Of a stretch of 64,000 nt of DNA, positions 42,401-56,500 are shown in pieces; within the stretch, counting starts at the first letter, position 1, and the number at the start of each line of letters is the position of its first letter. Below the pieces are notes generated by a model. The model worked only from the letters and a program-made list of their open reading frames with translations. It had not been told where the DNA came from and did not search any database. Source of the DNA: Glossina fuscipes (taxonomy: Eukaryota; Arthropoda; Insecta; Diptera; Glossinidae); assembly GCF_014805625.2 (NCBI RefSeq), contig NW_023998415.1, positions 41,888,939 through 41,952,938 of the forward strand, written 5' to 3'. The position numbers and the translations under genes were made by a program.

Positions 42401-44413
42401 TTTTATCCCTTTTAATATCGAACTGAATCATCATCTGCAAGATAATTGAACGAAAGAGAAAATATTAGTAAAACGTTTTTTTTTTTCCTTCTGCTAGATT
42501 TGCTTAAACAAACATACCGCTTTTTGTTGTGTTGTTTTTTGCGTTTTCAAAATAATTTCATTGCGACTGTATCGTACTTTAGTACTATATATGGACAGAA
42601 TGGACTTGTAAACCTCTAAGTGTTCCCAGATATTCTTCTATAGATTTAATGTTTAAAAATTATTCCCTTTGTTCGGGTTTTGATAAGTGAAATAATTTGT
42701 TTTTATTATGTTTTTTTTATATATGTCCTTTTATATTTTGTAGTAACGTTGCATGAGATTTTTATATTTAATTTTTTTTCTGACTTACAGCTTAATTTTA
42801 CTAATATTGTAAAATGTTATTTTTTTATTCATGTTATATACATACGCTATAATTTTTTTTCTTTAAATTATTATGTTTTTTGCTAAATTTCATTTTTCAA
42901 AATTTGTTGCTTTGCTATAAATAAAAACTATTAAAAAAAAATTAATCATAAAATACTCATGCGACTGGGCGTCACTTTTAAGTTTTTTTTTTTTTCTTAA
43001 TTTAAAAAAAAAAGAAGAAAAGTCATTTCATTTAAATTTATGTTGATTTTCTTTGTATTGTTTTTAAATGTTTTTTTATTTCTCTAATTCCAATAAAATA
43101 AAAAAAAACGCAAATTTCATGTATCTTTCTTTTTAAAAAATATTTTTTAATGTATAACTTTTAATGTTGTTAAAAAATAATAATAATAAAAAGAAAAGCT
43201 TTTAAAAAATCAAACTATTATTCAAAACACTTCTCTAACGTTCCCTCCTTTTCCCGCTCAAAAGTTAAAACTAGTAAGAAGAAACGCTAGAAAGCACAAC
43301 AGGTAAGTAAAGCGTTCACTGTAAAATATTTTATTCGCTTTTTTAAAACACGCTCGACGCAACCTTCCGCTGTCGTTTATTGTGAAAGACTAAATTTCTG
43401 TATTAACTGAAATATTCATTTTACTCTTTCGTTTTGAAAAAATTTCTTCCCTACCACAGGTGACGTTTATTAAACTAAACAAAAAAGAAAAAACATACGA
43501 AGAATCATCATAAAGTTATTTTTAAAAATAATACACACTAAACTCAAATGAATTGAACTGATTTCAACTGAACTCATTTCATGACTTGTGTGGTTCTCGA
43601 TAAATAAATATATATATATATATACATGTATACATATATATGTATATATACGTATATATATGTACATATATGGACATTTAAACATGTCGATAAATATATG
43701 TATGCAATTTAATTTTTCCTACTCCATTATAAATATTATCAAACTTAGAAGGCCCTAAAGCAAATTCTTCGGGATGGATTACCGTGAAAGAACACTATGC
43801 AATTTTTGTATGAGCCTTGATATTCAATACTTTATTACATATCGTTTAGCGTAGGACTTATGAACAACAAAACATGACTAACACTAAGTTTGAGGAAAAT
43901 TTAAGTAACATACTTATTGAAATTTTATTCATACTAATAGCTCTTCAGGCTTCAGTAATAAGTGCCTTAACAAATCCACGATAGGCGAAGGTAGTTTTAT
44001 AGAAATAATTGAATCTCCTTCTGCTCCTCCATTAGCTAGCTATTAATAAAAAATTTCAAATCAACATCTAGTTTAATGGAAATTTCAGTTACCGCAATAT
44101 ATAGATAAAATTTTAAACCTGCGAATATCTTCCAAAATTTTTCTACATCACAACCAACCAATATCCAATAATATGTTTTACTTTCATTTTGCTCGATATA
44201 AGATTTCCCTGACCTTTTCTTCCCCAATGTACCATTCATTCATCCCACATATTTAGGTTCATGTGCATAACTTTCTGATAATTATAAAAAAGAAAAAACG
44301 AAAAGCAAAAAAAGTAGCATTATTTCAGCACTTTGACTAATTTTATATTAATTGGTCTAACACTCACAATATATAATTGTCACCTTGATTCATGTTTTAT
44401 ATATATATATGTG

Positions 44414-44444
<31 letters not shown>

Positions 44445-47400
44445 GCTTGTATGTGTGTTTGTGTGTGTATATTTGTATACATTTCTTGCTATCAAGCGAA
44501 AAATGTTTTTCATTGACTCTCTATGAATAAATATTTTTTTACATGATTTTTCTACTGAGAGTTTGGACCAAAAAATGTCGTATATTCATAAAAATATTCA
44601 TTAGGTTTAAAGTAGATTAAAAAATGAAAAAAAATTTCTTGTAGTGTACAACATGACCATATCCGCCGCCCACATTTTAATAGACATAAAATCTACTTAC
44701 GACTTGTAAATCTTTTGAATTTAGGAACAGCATCAAGCTGCAAATATAACTATATTAGGGACACTCGAACAGTGTTGCGCATTTTTAGGAAAATTTTATA
44801 TCTAATTTGTAAATGATAACACCCAAAGCATAACAATACGGAATGCAGAATAATGAAGAAGTTGATTTCGCTTGACGCCGAACTTTGTAGTTCGCTTCCA
44901 GCAGCTTTGTAAAATTTTTCATTTAATATGAATATTTTTGATTAACATTTTTATACGATATGATTAAGAGCAGTATGCATAATTACACAAAAGTAAAACC
45001 ATACTAATATATACTGCATTATAATGACAATACTGACGAGTGAAAATTGAGATCATGTTATTTCTTTCAGGTAAAATTTCGAACTTATTATAACAATTTT
45101 AATAGAAAGCTCATAGTCAGTTACGGAAACAGATAAACGCAGCTATATTAATTCATCTATCTGTATGCGGATTACCAATATAAAATATATGTAGGATCTT
45201 CTGTGCATCCCTTTTCCAATGCTCTACTTCATGTTCATTGAGCTGTAGAATCCTTATTTCGCATATCAAAGAACATCATAGACATAAGTAATGTAATATT
45301 TTATAACATACTTTTCTAATGTTTACTTTGAAATTTTTTGTTTTTGTTGTTCTGAAACAATTTTCCAAATAAACTTTTAATACTTCCCTTCTTTTCAATT
45401 TCAAAATTGAATTAGAAAATGTATCCAAAAATGTATCTTTTCTTATCATTTACCCCATGTAGCGGCTACACGCTGGGAACGTTCTCTGCGCTTGTCTGCA
45501 AAAAACAAAGAATTTGAAAAAATAAAGAAATCATTTTCAATTAAATTTTAAGCTTTCTCGCACATTTACATCTTAAGATTATATTATTTATTTATCGATG
45601 AAATACAAAAAACCGAAGGTTATACGCGAAAAAAAAAAAATAATATTTGAAAGCAAACGCTTCTTAGGTTCGCCTTTTTGCTATTAAAATTTTAAATGAA
45701 ATACTTTCTTGTTTGATTAGATTCTGAATGCGTTCGTTACAAATCAAGCATTTCCTTGTTAATTGCAATAATGCCATAATGCAATAATTTTACTTGTAAA
45801 TATTATATTCTCCCACATAAAAGTCATGGCACATGTGCACGTATAAATAGAGATTATGAAATGTTACATTTTTTCAGCGAGCCGTGAATATAACAATAAT
45901 AAAAATTTCATTTAACAAGCAATTATTCTTTTTTTACAAATCAATCGTAAAAAGAAAAAAATCGGAATACTTAAAAATTTGATTACCTCACTCAGATGAT
46001 GGCTACACGCAAGCATTCATATATTTAATGAATGCAAAATTATATGAAAATGGATAAGAAACTTAAAAGCTTAAATATTTGGACCATGTTGTATATATTT
46101 GTCTTAACTGTCCGTGTTTCAATTCGATCTCTAAGCGTCTATGTGGATAATCATATCCATCTTTTTTGTATCTTTTTTTTTTAGAGAACCTTTGCATGAA
46201 AGATTTGTTAAACTTATCTGTAAAAGATCTTAAATTTCTAATTAATCTTTTTAAAGCGATCAGCCATTCTTAGGGATTCAGTATAAATTATTTGGTCTTG
46301 TTCTCGAAACACCAAAGCTTGTAAAAAATTTTTTTTCGTACTTTATATAACAAATTTTACTAAAAACACACAATTAAACAAACTTGCTTAATAAGGCTTT
46401 CGTATATAATCACTTTATAGGATTATCATTATCATTTACTTTATCTGCGTTTTCAAAGACATCTTAGAATCGATTGAATTAAAAATGAAATTTACTGAAG
46501 GTTATCTTTCAAGAAAAAAATAAATGCATATACAATCATCTTAAACATTGAGTATTTTGATCTATTTACTGAACAAATAGATAATAATTTAAGTCTAAAG
46601 CGGACTTGTTTGTATAAATTCTTTGTATGTTAAAAGGTAAACGTTACAGATTTCAATCAATTAGATCATATTCAATGTAATTTTTTGCAAAGTTTCACTC
46701 TCCTATGTTTCTCTAAGCGCATCTAATAGAAATAGAGAAAGCGACAGCAGCGAATTTAGAACAACAATGGGAAGAAACTAAAAAACTCTATCTTATTGAT
46801 AAGTACTTTTGCATAAAAACAATTAAAGCAATAAGAGTGTCATGCATTTATTAATTTACAAGCCCCTAACTATTATTAGACTTTCTTGAATTTTTAGAAA
46901 AACCAACATAATTTCATTATGATTACGTTGACAGTGACACAGATTTTTTATATATTTCTCATAATTCAAGGTACTATGAATCAATCTTTGCAATCTATAT
47001 GAATTGAAGATTAATTTGAGAGACTCGCAAGGCCATTTGATATAATAATAATAATAATAATACCTTGCCGTGACGCACAAAATGCCTACAGCCATCTGTT
47101 TGACTAATTAAAAAGTGTTTTTTTTTTTAACTTTTTGCTAATGTGAATTTTAAAAAATATTAATCATCTTGAGTTTTTTCTATATATTTAAACATTTTGC
47201 TTAAAATGACTGAAAACAATCAAATAATCACAAATATATATTTGCAAATATTAGACAAACAAAAAAAAAAAAAACTGCCAAAATAAATTAATTAAAATTC
47301 ATATTTTATGCTTTAACACATGCATATAAATTGTTATCATTAAAATGATCAAGCATGTTAAGAATTCTCTAAATATTTTAAAATTGTAGCAATTTGAAAA

Positions 47401-47536
47401 AGTACGTGTGTAAATGTGTCTCATGGTCCTATACAATTCAAAAATTATATAATATTTTATCGAGTAAATATTTAAGAAAAATATACGGCTTTTCTATTTA
47501 TATGTAGCGTCTTTTCTTATTTAATTATTTTATTTG

Positions 47537-47572
<36 letters not shown>

Positions 47573-50500
47573 TTCTCTTTGTGTATATCACTTTGTACAA
47601 GTCCACCCACCCCTATAAAGCTCAGATGACCAACAGCCAACAGGTAATTTGTACGCATATAGGCGAATACGTATATGAATGTATTTAAAAGCCAGTTGTT
47701 GACAATGTCACGTCTTATGTGTTTTTATATGCTTTGCAGTTAAATTTCAAATTTGAAACCTTTTATGTTAAGAGAGCCCTTTTCCTAATGCTAGTATTTA
47801 ATGACATGGTTTTCTTATTCATTGATTTGCTAATTATCGTTAACAAGGCGCCAACATGCTGTTTTTCTATTATTTTTGTCAACTATACTAGCGTTTGAAT
47901 TCTCACATTTTTACCAAATTACTGAAGTATAACTATTGGCGATGTGTTATGACAGAGCGACTGACACTAGTTGGACATTTCAATGCAAAAAATTACGAAG
48001 CATTAAATGTATTCATTATATATTTTAGAGCGTCGCATCTCTACTTATCAATTGCAAACTATTGATTCTGGTGAAGATGAAAGTTCTTCATCAAGCAGAG
48101 AAGATAATTTGCCAGAATCCCCAGAACAACAGCCCTTACAACCACCGCAATATCAGCAATACCCACAAATAAATGGCCAAGTACCGCATAAGTCACGACC
48201 ACGCACTAAAAAGTCTAAAATTCGTAGTAAATCGCTGCAACCTGAATCAACGATTCCCTGGCGTAAATCATCACGTCCCAGACGTGGGCGTTCACTTGAC
48301 AAATCACCTTTTCTACCAGGTTATAAGCCTGCACCTGTCAAATCCTGGACGGAAGAAACTGTTACTTTAAAACCAGCTCCTATTGAAAAGAAAATTATAC
48401 CAAAGTTAGAAGCCGCCAAAGTAGTATTAAAGTCCATTAAAAGTGAACGTGACCAAGGTTTGTTGAACATTGGTTACACCTTAGAGAAGATAATCAAAGG
48501 TAAGACCCCGAAAGAAGCCATACCGTGGATAGATATGAGGGAAAAACTACGCCATGTGGCCACTGTGCAGAAACAATTAGAAAAATTCGAATTAGATGAA
48601 GTTTATTTGCATCACATTGAACGACCCAAAATTTCTGATCAAGAAATGCCGCAACATGGTGTACAGGAACAAGAAATACGCGATCATGAAATTCAGCGTT
48701 TGAAAAAATTGGAAACGTCAGAAATTATGGAAATGACAGAGCAGATAGAAAAATTAATAGAAGAACAGCAAAAGAAGGGTGATGCCATACCATGGAAGGA
48801 AATGCGCCAGCATTTGAAAAAAGTTGAACATATACATAAAGAAATTGAGAAATTCAAAGTGGAAGAAGTTGAACTTCGTCATTTAGTGACCGAGGAGATT
48901 GTTACTCAGGAGACTACTACGGCCACTGAAGACACGGTCATTATGAAGGTGGATGATACTTCTAAGCAGTCGATACAAAAATTAATGCGCCGAAATGAGA
49001 GACAGAAGTATGTTGAGGTGGAAGACATTCAGAAGCAGCGCTACATCACCACTGAAGACATTAATCTTCTCAGTGTAAGCGAGCGTGAAAGACTAGAAAG
49101 TCAACGACGCATTAAAGAAGAACAGGCCCTTAACTGGCGTCAAGTTCGTCAACCTCAACAATTAATTCAAATCGAAGATACTCAAACGCTTCATAGGCAA
49201 GAACGTGAAGAGACTCTACTTCGAACTCGGCCTCAACATTATGAAGAAATACAAGATAAGCTGGTTGAGTCTATATCACAAGCCCAACAATCTGAAGATT
49301 CGAAACCACTCCAGTGGGAGCGAGGCAGAAAACAACGTGTATTAGAAGAACAACAGAAACCAAAGATAAAAGAAAGAACCGAAGAAACCGTACTTAAAGA
49401 AGCCACCAAAACTACACAACGACGTATTGTTTCTGAGCCCCGATCAGAGGAAAAAATGGAGCAAATCACGCTTAAGCCCACTCCACGGCAGAAACCAAAG
49501 CCTGTAGAAAAAACGGAAAAGCCGCACTTAAAGCCACTAGCACGGACAAAACAACAAATTCAAGAAGTCGACGAACCACTTATTCGAACATATGAAGAAG
49601 CAGTCGACGTGTTAGAAGAAGAAAAACCTGCAGAAGATTCTGAATCACTTCAGCCAGTCGTATGGGCGCGCGGTAAAAAGAAGTCCACTCAAAAACTACC
49701 GGAAAAGATTGAAAGAAACTATGAAGAAGTCACAGATATCTTACCAGAAGAAACCCAACCGCACCCAACTGAACAGCCTGAGCCTGTATTATGGAAACGG
49801 GGAAAGAAAATACGGGAATCTGTGCAAGAAAAGGAAGTTGGTCAAATTTCGGAAGTAAGCAGCTTAGAAGACCAGAAATTTGATGAGGAATTTAGGAAGC
49901 ACGAAGTTAAGTCCCGATTAATACCAGAACCAAAACAAAAAAGAATGGAAGAAGTTAAACTGAAACCTACACCACGTTTAAAAGCAAAGGAAGAGACAAA
50001 ACCCGAAGAAGTTCAGTTGAAACCTATTAAACGCATTCCACCGCAAAAGACGGAAATAGTTCAAGAAACGTTGCAAAAAACTTACAAAGAGGCTTCAGAT
50101 GTCTTACTCGATGTTAGCAAAACTCAAGAACTAGAAGAACTTACACAGATTGCTTTGGAATATGAAATGAAAAAACCAAAGGAGGAAAAACTTGATGAAG
50201 TTAGACTAAAACCCATAACCCGTTCAAAGCCAAAAGAACAACTCCAACCTGAAAAAGTTCAGTTAAAGCCTGTTAAGCGTGTTCAACCATCAAAAGCGGA
50301 AGAAACGCAAAAAGCACCGCAAAAAGAATACGAAGAAGCTATAGACGTTTTGCCGGATGACAACAAATATCAGGAACGCGAAGAACTTAAGCCGATTGCT
50401 TGGGAACGTGGAAAAAAGAAACCACAAAAATTATTAGAAGAAACTCCTGAAAAAGTGCAAACAGCCTATGAAGAACAAATCGATGTTTCGCCGGAGGAGA

Positions 50501-53500
50501 CTGAACCGCAAGAACCTGAGGAATCCAAGCCGAAAGAATGGAGACATAGCATTAAAACAGACAGATTACCAGATAAAGAAGAAGAGAAAGTTATTGAAGA
50601 GCTTAGAGAGCAGAAAAAGAAAGTTCCACTGGAGCCAAAAGAAGAAAAAATGGAGGAAGTTAAGCTTAAACATAGACCGCGTTTAAAACCAATGGAAGAA
50701 CCTAAGGCGGAAGAAATTCGACTGAAGCCCGTGAAGCGGGCTCAGCCGTCTAAAGCCGAAAAAGTTGAAGAGACTCCACGAAGATTTTATGAAGAGAAAA
50801 CAGATATTTTGTCTGAAGAAAGTAAGCCACTAGAATCCAAGGAGTTGCAGCCAGTACCTTGGGTTCGTGGCAAAAAGAAATCACCACATGACACAACTCC
50901 CAGAGAGGTTGAACAAGATACATTAATTAAAGCTCATGAAAAAATTGAAGATATTCCACTGCGAAGAAGTATTGAAGAAGAGGTTGAAGAAATTACGGAA
51001 AAGATACCACTTAAGACACCAAAATCTGTACATGTCCCTGAAGCACCCGTAGAAACTATAGACGAAACTGACTCTGTTTCACCAGCAGTGCGAAGAAAAC
51101 AAATAGAGGAGGAGCCTGAACAAACAGTGCATCCCAGGCGAACAAGAAAAATTTTGCCTCAGGAGCCTGAAAAACGTGAACAAGTTGTATTAAAGCCAAT
51201 TCCAAAGAAACCAAGGCAACAAAAAGCTCAAGATGAAATATTAGAAGAGTCTACACTTAAGCCCATACGAAAACCGGAAGAATTAGCAGAACCTGAGCAA
51301 ACTAAAGAATCTGTTGTAGAAGAAATAACCGAAGAAATCACTACAAAACGTACTAGAAGAAAAAAACCAAAGAAATCGACAGGCGAAGAGGAAGAAGAGG
51401 TAACTGAAGAAGTTCAACCACTAGAAGCAACGATTAAGGAAGAAACAGTAGATTTGGTAACATCCAAACCAGAAATTGTACAAAAGTCGTACCCAGAACC
51501 AAAAGACGAAAAACTGGAGGATGTCAAATTAAAACCTTTTAGAAAACAAATAAAGCAATTACCTCAAGAAGAAACATTGGAGGAAATACGTCTCAAACCG
51601 GTAAAACGTGTTACGTCAAAGCCTGAAGAACAAAAGTTGGAAGAAGTATTATTGCAGCATGTTGAGAGACCAGATCAAGAAATTGTTGTTGAAGAGAGAG
51701 ATAAGATTAAAAAGATGAAGAAACCCGAACATGAAGACTTACCAGATATATCAGATACTGAGCGAGTTAAATTGGAAACAGCACAGCACATAGAAACGGA
51801 AAAAGAAATAACAGACGAACTGCATAAGCCTCAGTTACCCTGGAAACGCGGTGAAAAGAAAAAACCGGAGGAAAAACCTGTTGAGGAAAAACAATGGCCT
51901 AAAGGAAAACGTCGACCACTGCCTGAAGAACAACCAGTAGAGGTAAAGTTAAAACCAGTACCACCGAAGCGTAAAGAGGAATCAAAGAAACCAGATCAAA
52001 TTATACAAGCGCCAAAATTAAAGCCTAAAGATGACATATCGGAAGAAGAAACCGATTTCGATGCTACGGCAAAACCAGAACCTAAAGAAGAGATCCCTGG
52101 CAAAGCGAAAAAAGAAAAGAAGAAAAAGAAACCTAAATTGCAAACTGCTTATACTTCCGTAGATGATATATATGAAGAGTTGGCGGAACCATTCGCTGAA
52201 CCAATAGCCGAAGAAGATCAAGTTGAAAAAACGCCGATTGAGGAAGTGAAAGAAATTGCTTTAGCAGAAGAAGTTCAACCAGAAGAAGAAGTTTTGGCTA
52301 GCGAACAACAGCCTACAAATAAAGAAAAAGCACGCAAGAAACGCACTAAACGTTTGAAAGAAGTTTCATTTGAGGAGCAGCCACAGCTTATAGAGGCAGA
52401 AGAAGACAGTATTGTGGAAGAAGAATCTACACAAGAAATTTCCCAGAAAACTTTGCAATTGAAAAAACGTGAAGAAGTACGGCCTCAGTATATAACGACG
52501 GAGCAGCTCATTGAAGTCGACGTTGAGGAAGTTAAGCGAAATGTTGACATGAAAATTAGTTCACATATTGTCAAGAAAGAAAAGAGCCATGTTGTATTGG
52601 ATACCAGTGAACCATTACCAGAGCTTGAGTTAATTACACAGAAGCGTGTACAAGAAGTAATGGATAAAATGGTCGATGAGGAAGTTGATTCACAAGGCGC
52701 AGTCAAACAAAAAGTAGAGGAAACCACGTTCCCTGAAATCGTGGAACAAAAACACCGTCCAGTTGAGAAGAAGAAAAAGGAAAGTAAGCCACCACGCATT
52801 ACAGAAAAATTAAGACCACGTATGTGCGTGCCCGATCAACCAATAGTACTTGAATGCAAAATTGAAGGTTTACCTTTCCCCGAGATTCGCTGGTACTTTA
52901 ACGACATACTCTTATTTGCTTCGGAAAAATATGAAATGACAGTGACAGAAAATGTCGCTAAGCTGAAAATTGCCAAAGTTACACCCAACGAAGTCGGTAT
53001 TTACACTTGCGAAGCCAAAAACGAGGGCGGAGCAGCCACTAGTCGAGCAAACGTAATATTGGGTAAGTGCAAATTTAAAATATATTTAAGCCCGTCCTTC
53101 TTCGGGTTCTTCGATTTTTAAATTTATTCAAATATGGATGCTTATTATGAAAAACTTGTACAATAAATACATTTCCAACAACCCTTTAGACTGTACATAG
53201 TTCCCTTAGCTTCCTTAGTTTTAAGACATACGCTATTACAAATGTATTTTTTATATGACCCCAACAACTAATTCACTTCTCAAACACTATTACGCTAAAT
53301 CTAGAAAAAGAGAAAGGCCTAGCACCACAATTTACAAAATCACTGAAAATACAGTATACTGAAGAGGAGACCCCCAAACGCCTAAGAGTTACAGTGACAT
53401 GTCAGGTAATAGGCAAGCCAACACCACAGATTAAATGGTACAAGGGCATCGAAGAAGTCGTACCTAATGAAAGCGTACAAATGTTTTTTAATGAAAAGAC

Positions 53501-56500
53501 AGGTGATGTCGCGTTAGAAATTATGAATCCACAACGAAACGAAGCGGTAATGTATACAATTCAGGCGCAAAATGAATTTGGCCGTGCTGTAGGCAATGCA
53601 ACCGTTGTAAATAAGATCGAGCAAAAACCTGTGGAATTATTAAAGGCACCCACGGTAACACCACTAAGTGCTAAAGTAGTGCCACATGGCGCTACTCTGC
53701 TATTCGAGGCCAAATACGATGGTTTGCCAAAACCGGAAATTAGTTGGTTACGAAACGGTCGTCAAATTCAAATAAACGAAGACGTTACAATTGAAACTAC
53801 TGAAACTACGACCACAATCAAAATAATTAATATGACACGTAAGCGTGCAGGTAAATATGAGGTTTGTGCTATAAATAAAATAGGCGAAGCCAAATCCTCC
53901 GGCTCAGTAGTAGTCAGTGATCAAGCACCTGATCAGGAGATAAAAGCCCCACGCTTTATTAAAGCCTTAGAGCCCATGTTCTTTGAAGAAAATACAGTAG
54001 CTATTTTAGAAACTGTAGTTGAATCCGAGCCATTGTCCTCGTTTCAATGGTTTTTACACACTGAACCGATAAAAACCTGTACAGATTTTCGTACAATGAG
54101 CCAAGACAACAAATCGACTTTATTAATAGAAAACTTTGAGAAAAAGTTTGTTGGATCATACACATGCCGAGCGGAAAATGTAGGAGGTTCAGTTACGACA
54201 ACGGCCACGATTAATTTACTAGAAGAAGCTCCAGAGGAAGCGGCATTGGAATTTGAATCTCCGCGTTTCATTAAAGAACTAATCGAACCAATAGAAGTTA
54301 TGGACGGTGAACCATTGCTATTGACGTGCCAAGTAGTTGGAAAGCCGACACCAAAAATACTGTGGTATCATAATGATGAGAAAATTATAGAGAACAAAGA
54401 AATTATTATAAAACAAGATGCTGACGGCGTTTGTCAACTGCACATAACCGAGGTATTCCCTGAAAATGATGGCGAGTACAGATGTATAGCGAGCAATAAA
54501 ATTGGTGAAACAATAACAAGAACAACTGTTAACATACAAGGTATATAGTTGAAAAACACTCTAAACACCGCTCTCACTTTATAGCGTTGCAACCATAATT
54601 CCTATTTACAGTTAAAACCATCAAAAAGTCTACAGTTTAGTAACAGTTTGTGATTAATTTTTCCACAAAAAATTTTAAATCCAGTCATTTTACTAATGCC
54701 ATAATAGTTTAGAAAGAGTTACTGGAATGAGCATGGACATGGTTATAAATATTATTTAAGTTGTTTGCTAAACGCTTGCATTAAAAAACATTGAAACAAT
54801 ATATGCAAATTTTCGTCTAATTCAAATTCATTTCAACTCTTTTTAGCATTTGAATATATCCCCGATTCTGAAATCACAGTACTTAGTGCTTCGGAGGAAG
54901 ATCAAATAGATAAAGTAAGTGAAATTGGTTCGACGATAAACTAAAATACTTATGGTGAAAAAATATTTAAAAAATTATAATCACTTTAGCGTAAATCTTG
55001 GAAATTCATCATCTCAAGCCGATATAATAATTTACTAAAATCGTTTTTGTCAATTGTAAGAGTATCAGTCGGTCTTTTCAACTTTTTCTTGAACTAACCT
55101 TGCAAATACCATAAGAAAATATTTGTATTGAAGCTTAGTTTAATATTTCTGTTACAAGTTAGTCATTATTGCAATATCGAATTTTAAATTTGCGCATATT
55201 TTCTTAAGTTTTAAATAAGTATTTACTCACTGACAAGTGAAAATTATACTCTTTTGCCTATTCCAGCCTTGTTCTGAAACTTAATCTGCTACTGTTTCAG
55301 CTTTGTCCATAAATTTTTCGGGATTCGAAAAGCTTCTCAATAATGGACGATAGGCAGAGAGGAAAGAGCAAATCGATAAGTGGACAAATGAACAGGGCTA
55401 AAAAGATTAAGAATCGAAATGTTTAGGACGTAAGAGGTCTGAAAACCGTATTCCAAGGTATTATGAGCGAAAAGTCCAATCTTTGGTGGTGGGTGCAAAA
55501 ATGCGTAAAATATTGCATTCATTTTGGACGGGAAAATGTTTATCTATTTTGGGTCAGCATCTTCTATAAATCATATATTATAACATAGGTGTTTATAGGC
55601 AAATTATAATCATTTGCTAATTTGAACTGTGTCATGAATTATGAATATAGAGTCATTCATTTTGTGGGTCCGAAAGTAAACGTAAATAGACAACATTTCT
55701 GACTCAAATTTGGCCCAAATTTTTTTTCAATACATTCTTCAGATGACCCTTATTTATGGGATACACTATATATAGAGTGGTATAGTAAATAACAATTGTT
55801 AAAACAAAAACAATGATCCACGTTTCCGTTTCGTGCATGTGGAATGAAGCCCATATTCGGTTAAATGGCTTCGTAAATAATGACCAATACGTGTATAAAA
55901 CTTAAAATTTAGGTGTGATTTGTGGGCTGAAAGTGTTATTTTTTAACGCGAAAATGCAGTTACCCGGAACAGCTACAGAAACATGACTATTCATTATTAA
56001 ATTATTTGAACTTAGGCGACATATACCTTTCAAAAAATCTTGCAACATGCCATACATTTCGTGGCATCATCAATTTATTACAAAAAAAAGTGCGATCTCA
56101 TGCGAAGTCTCTATTGAACTTTTGATTTTGGAGTTATATTGGAGCAGCGGCTTACTCCAATAAACCACCAGTTCTAAATGAACCCATTCACTGCACACAT
56201 TTACTAAGATTATTCCCGCTATTGATGAAATAAAAGCAGACTGTTGTAAAAAGCGGCAAAAATTGGTTAAACAGAATTGAATGTTCGCATAAATACAGAG
56301 GCAGTTATTTATATGAAATCATTTTTAGACGAAAATGACATGAATCAGGATCTAAAATAAAAGATAATTCATCTTGATATTTTTTTAAGGTTTAGTATCT
56401 ATCACAAATTCAAAAAAATATTAAAAAAAAACACGTTCCTGACAAACTTATATTTATACTGACAAGCGGATAAAGTTCGACAACTTTTACACGACAAGAA

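Larger units (their letters stand above)
40900..48028 (+). other. sls: sls intron 12 (7.1 kb), junction between Kettin and PEVK
   Basis: The largest intron within the coding region. Mostly AT-rich with (TA)n/(TG)n tracts (43605-43675, 44397-44470), an ATA/TAA repeat (47039-47063) and a 34-T run (47538-47571). Candidate alternative exons at 43279-43302, 43460-43473 and 47626-47643 are listed separately. No nested gene seen. Confidence 0.88.

Noticed and set aside
48007..48028. Alternative start at the ATG just before the PEVK exon
   Set aside because: The seven codons before 48029 are pyrimidine-tract/acceptor sequence (tatattttag); the phase fits splicing from exon 12.
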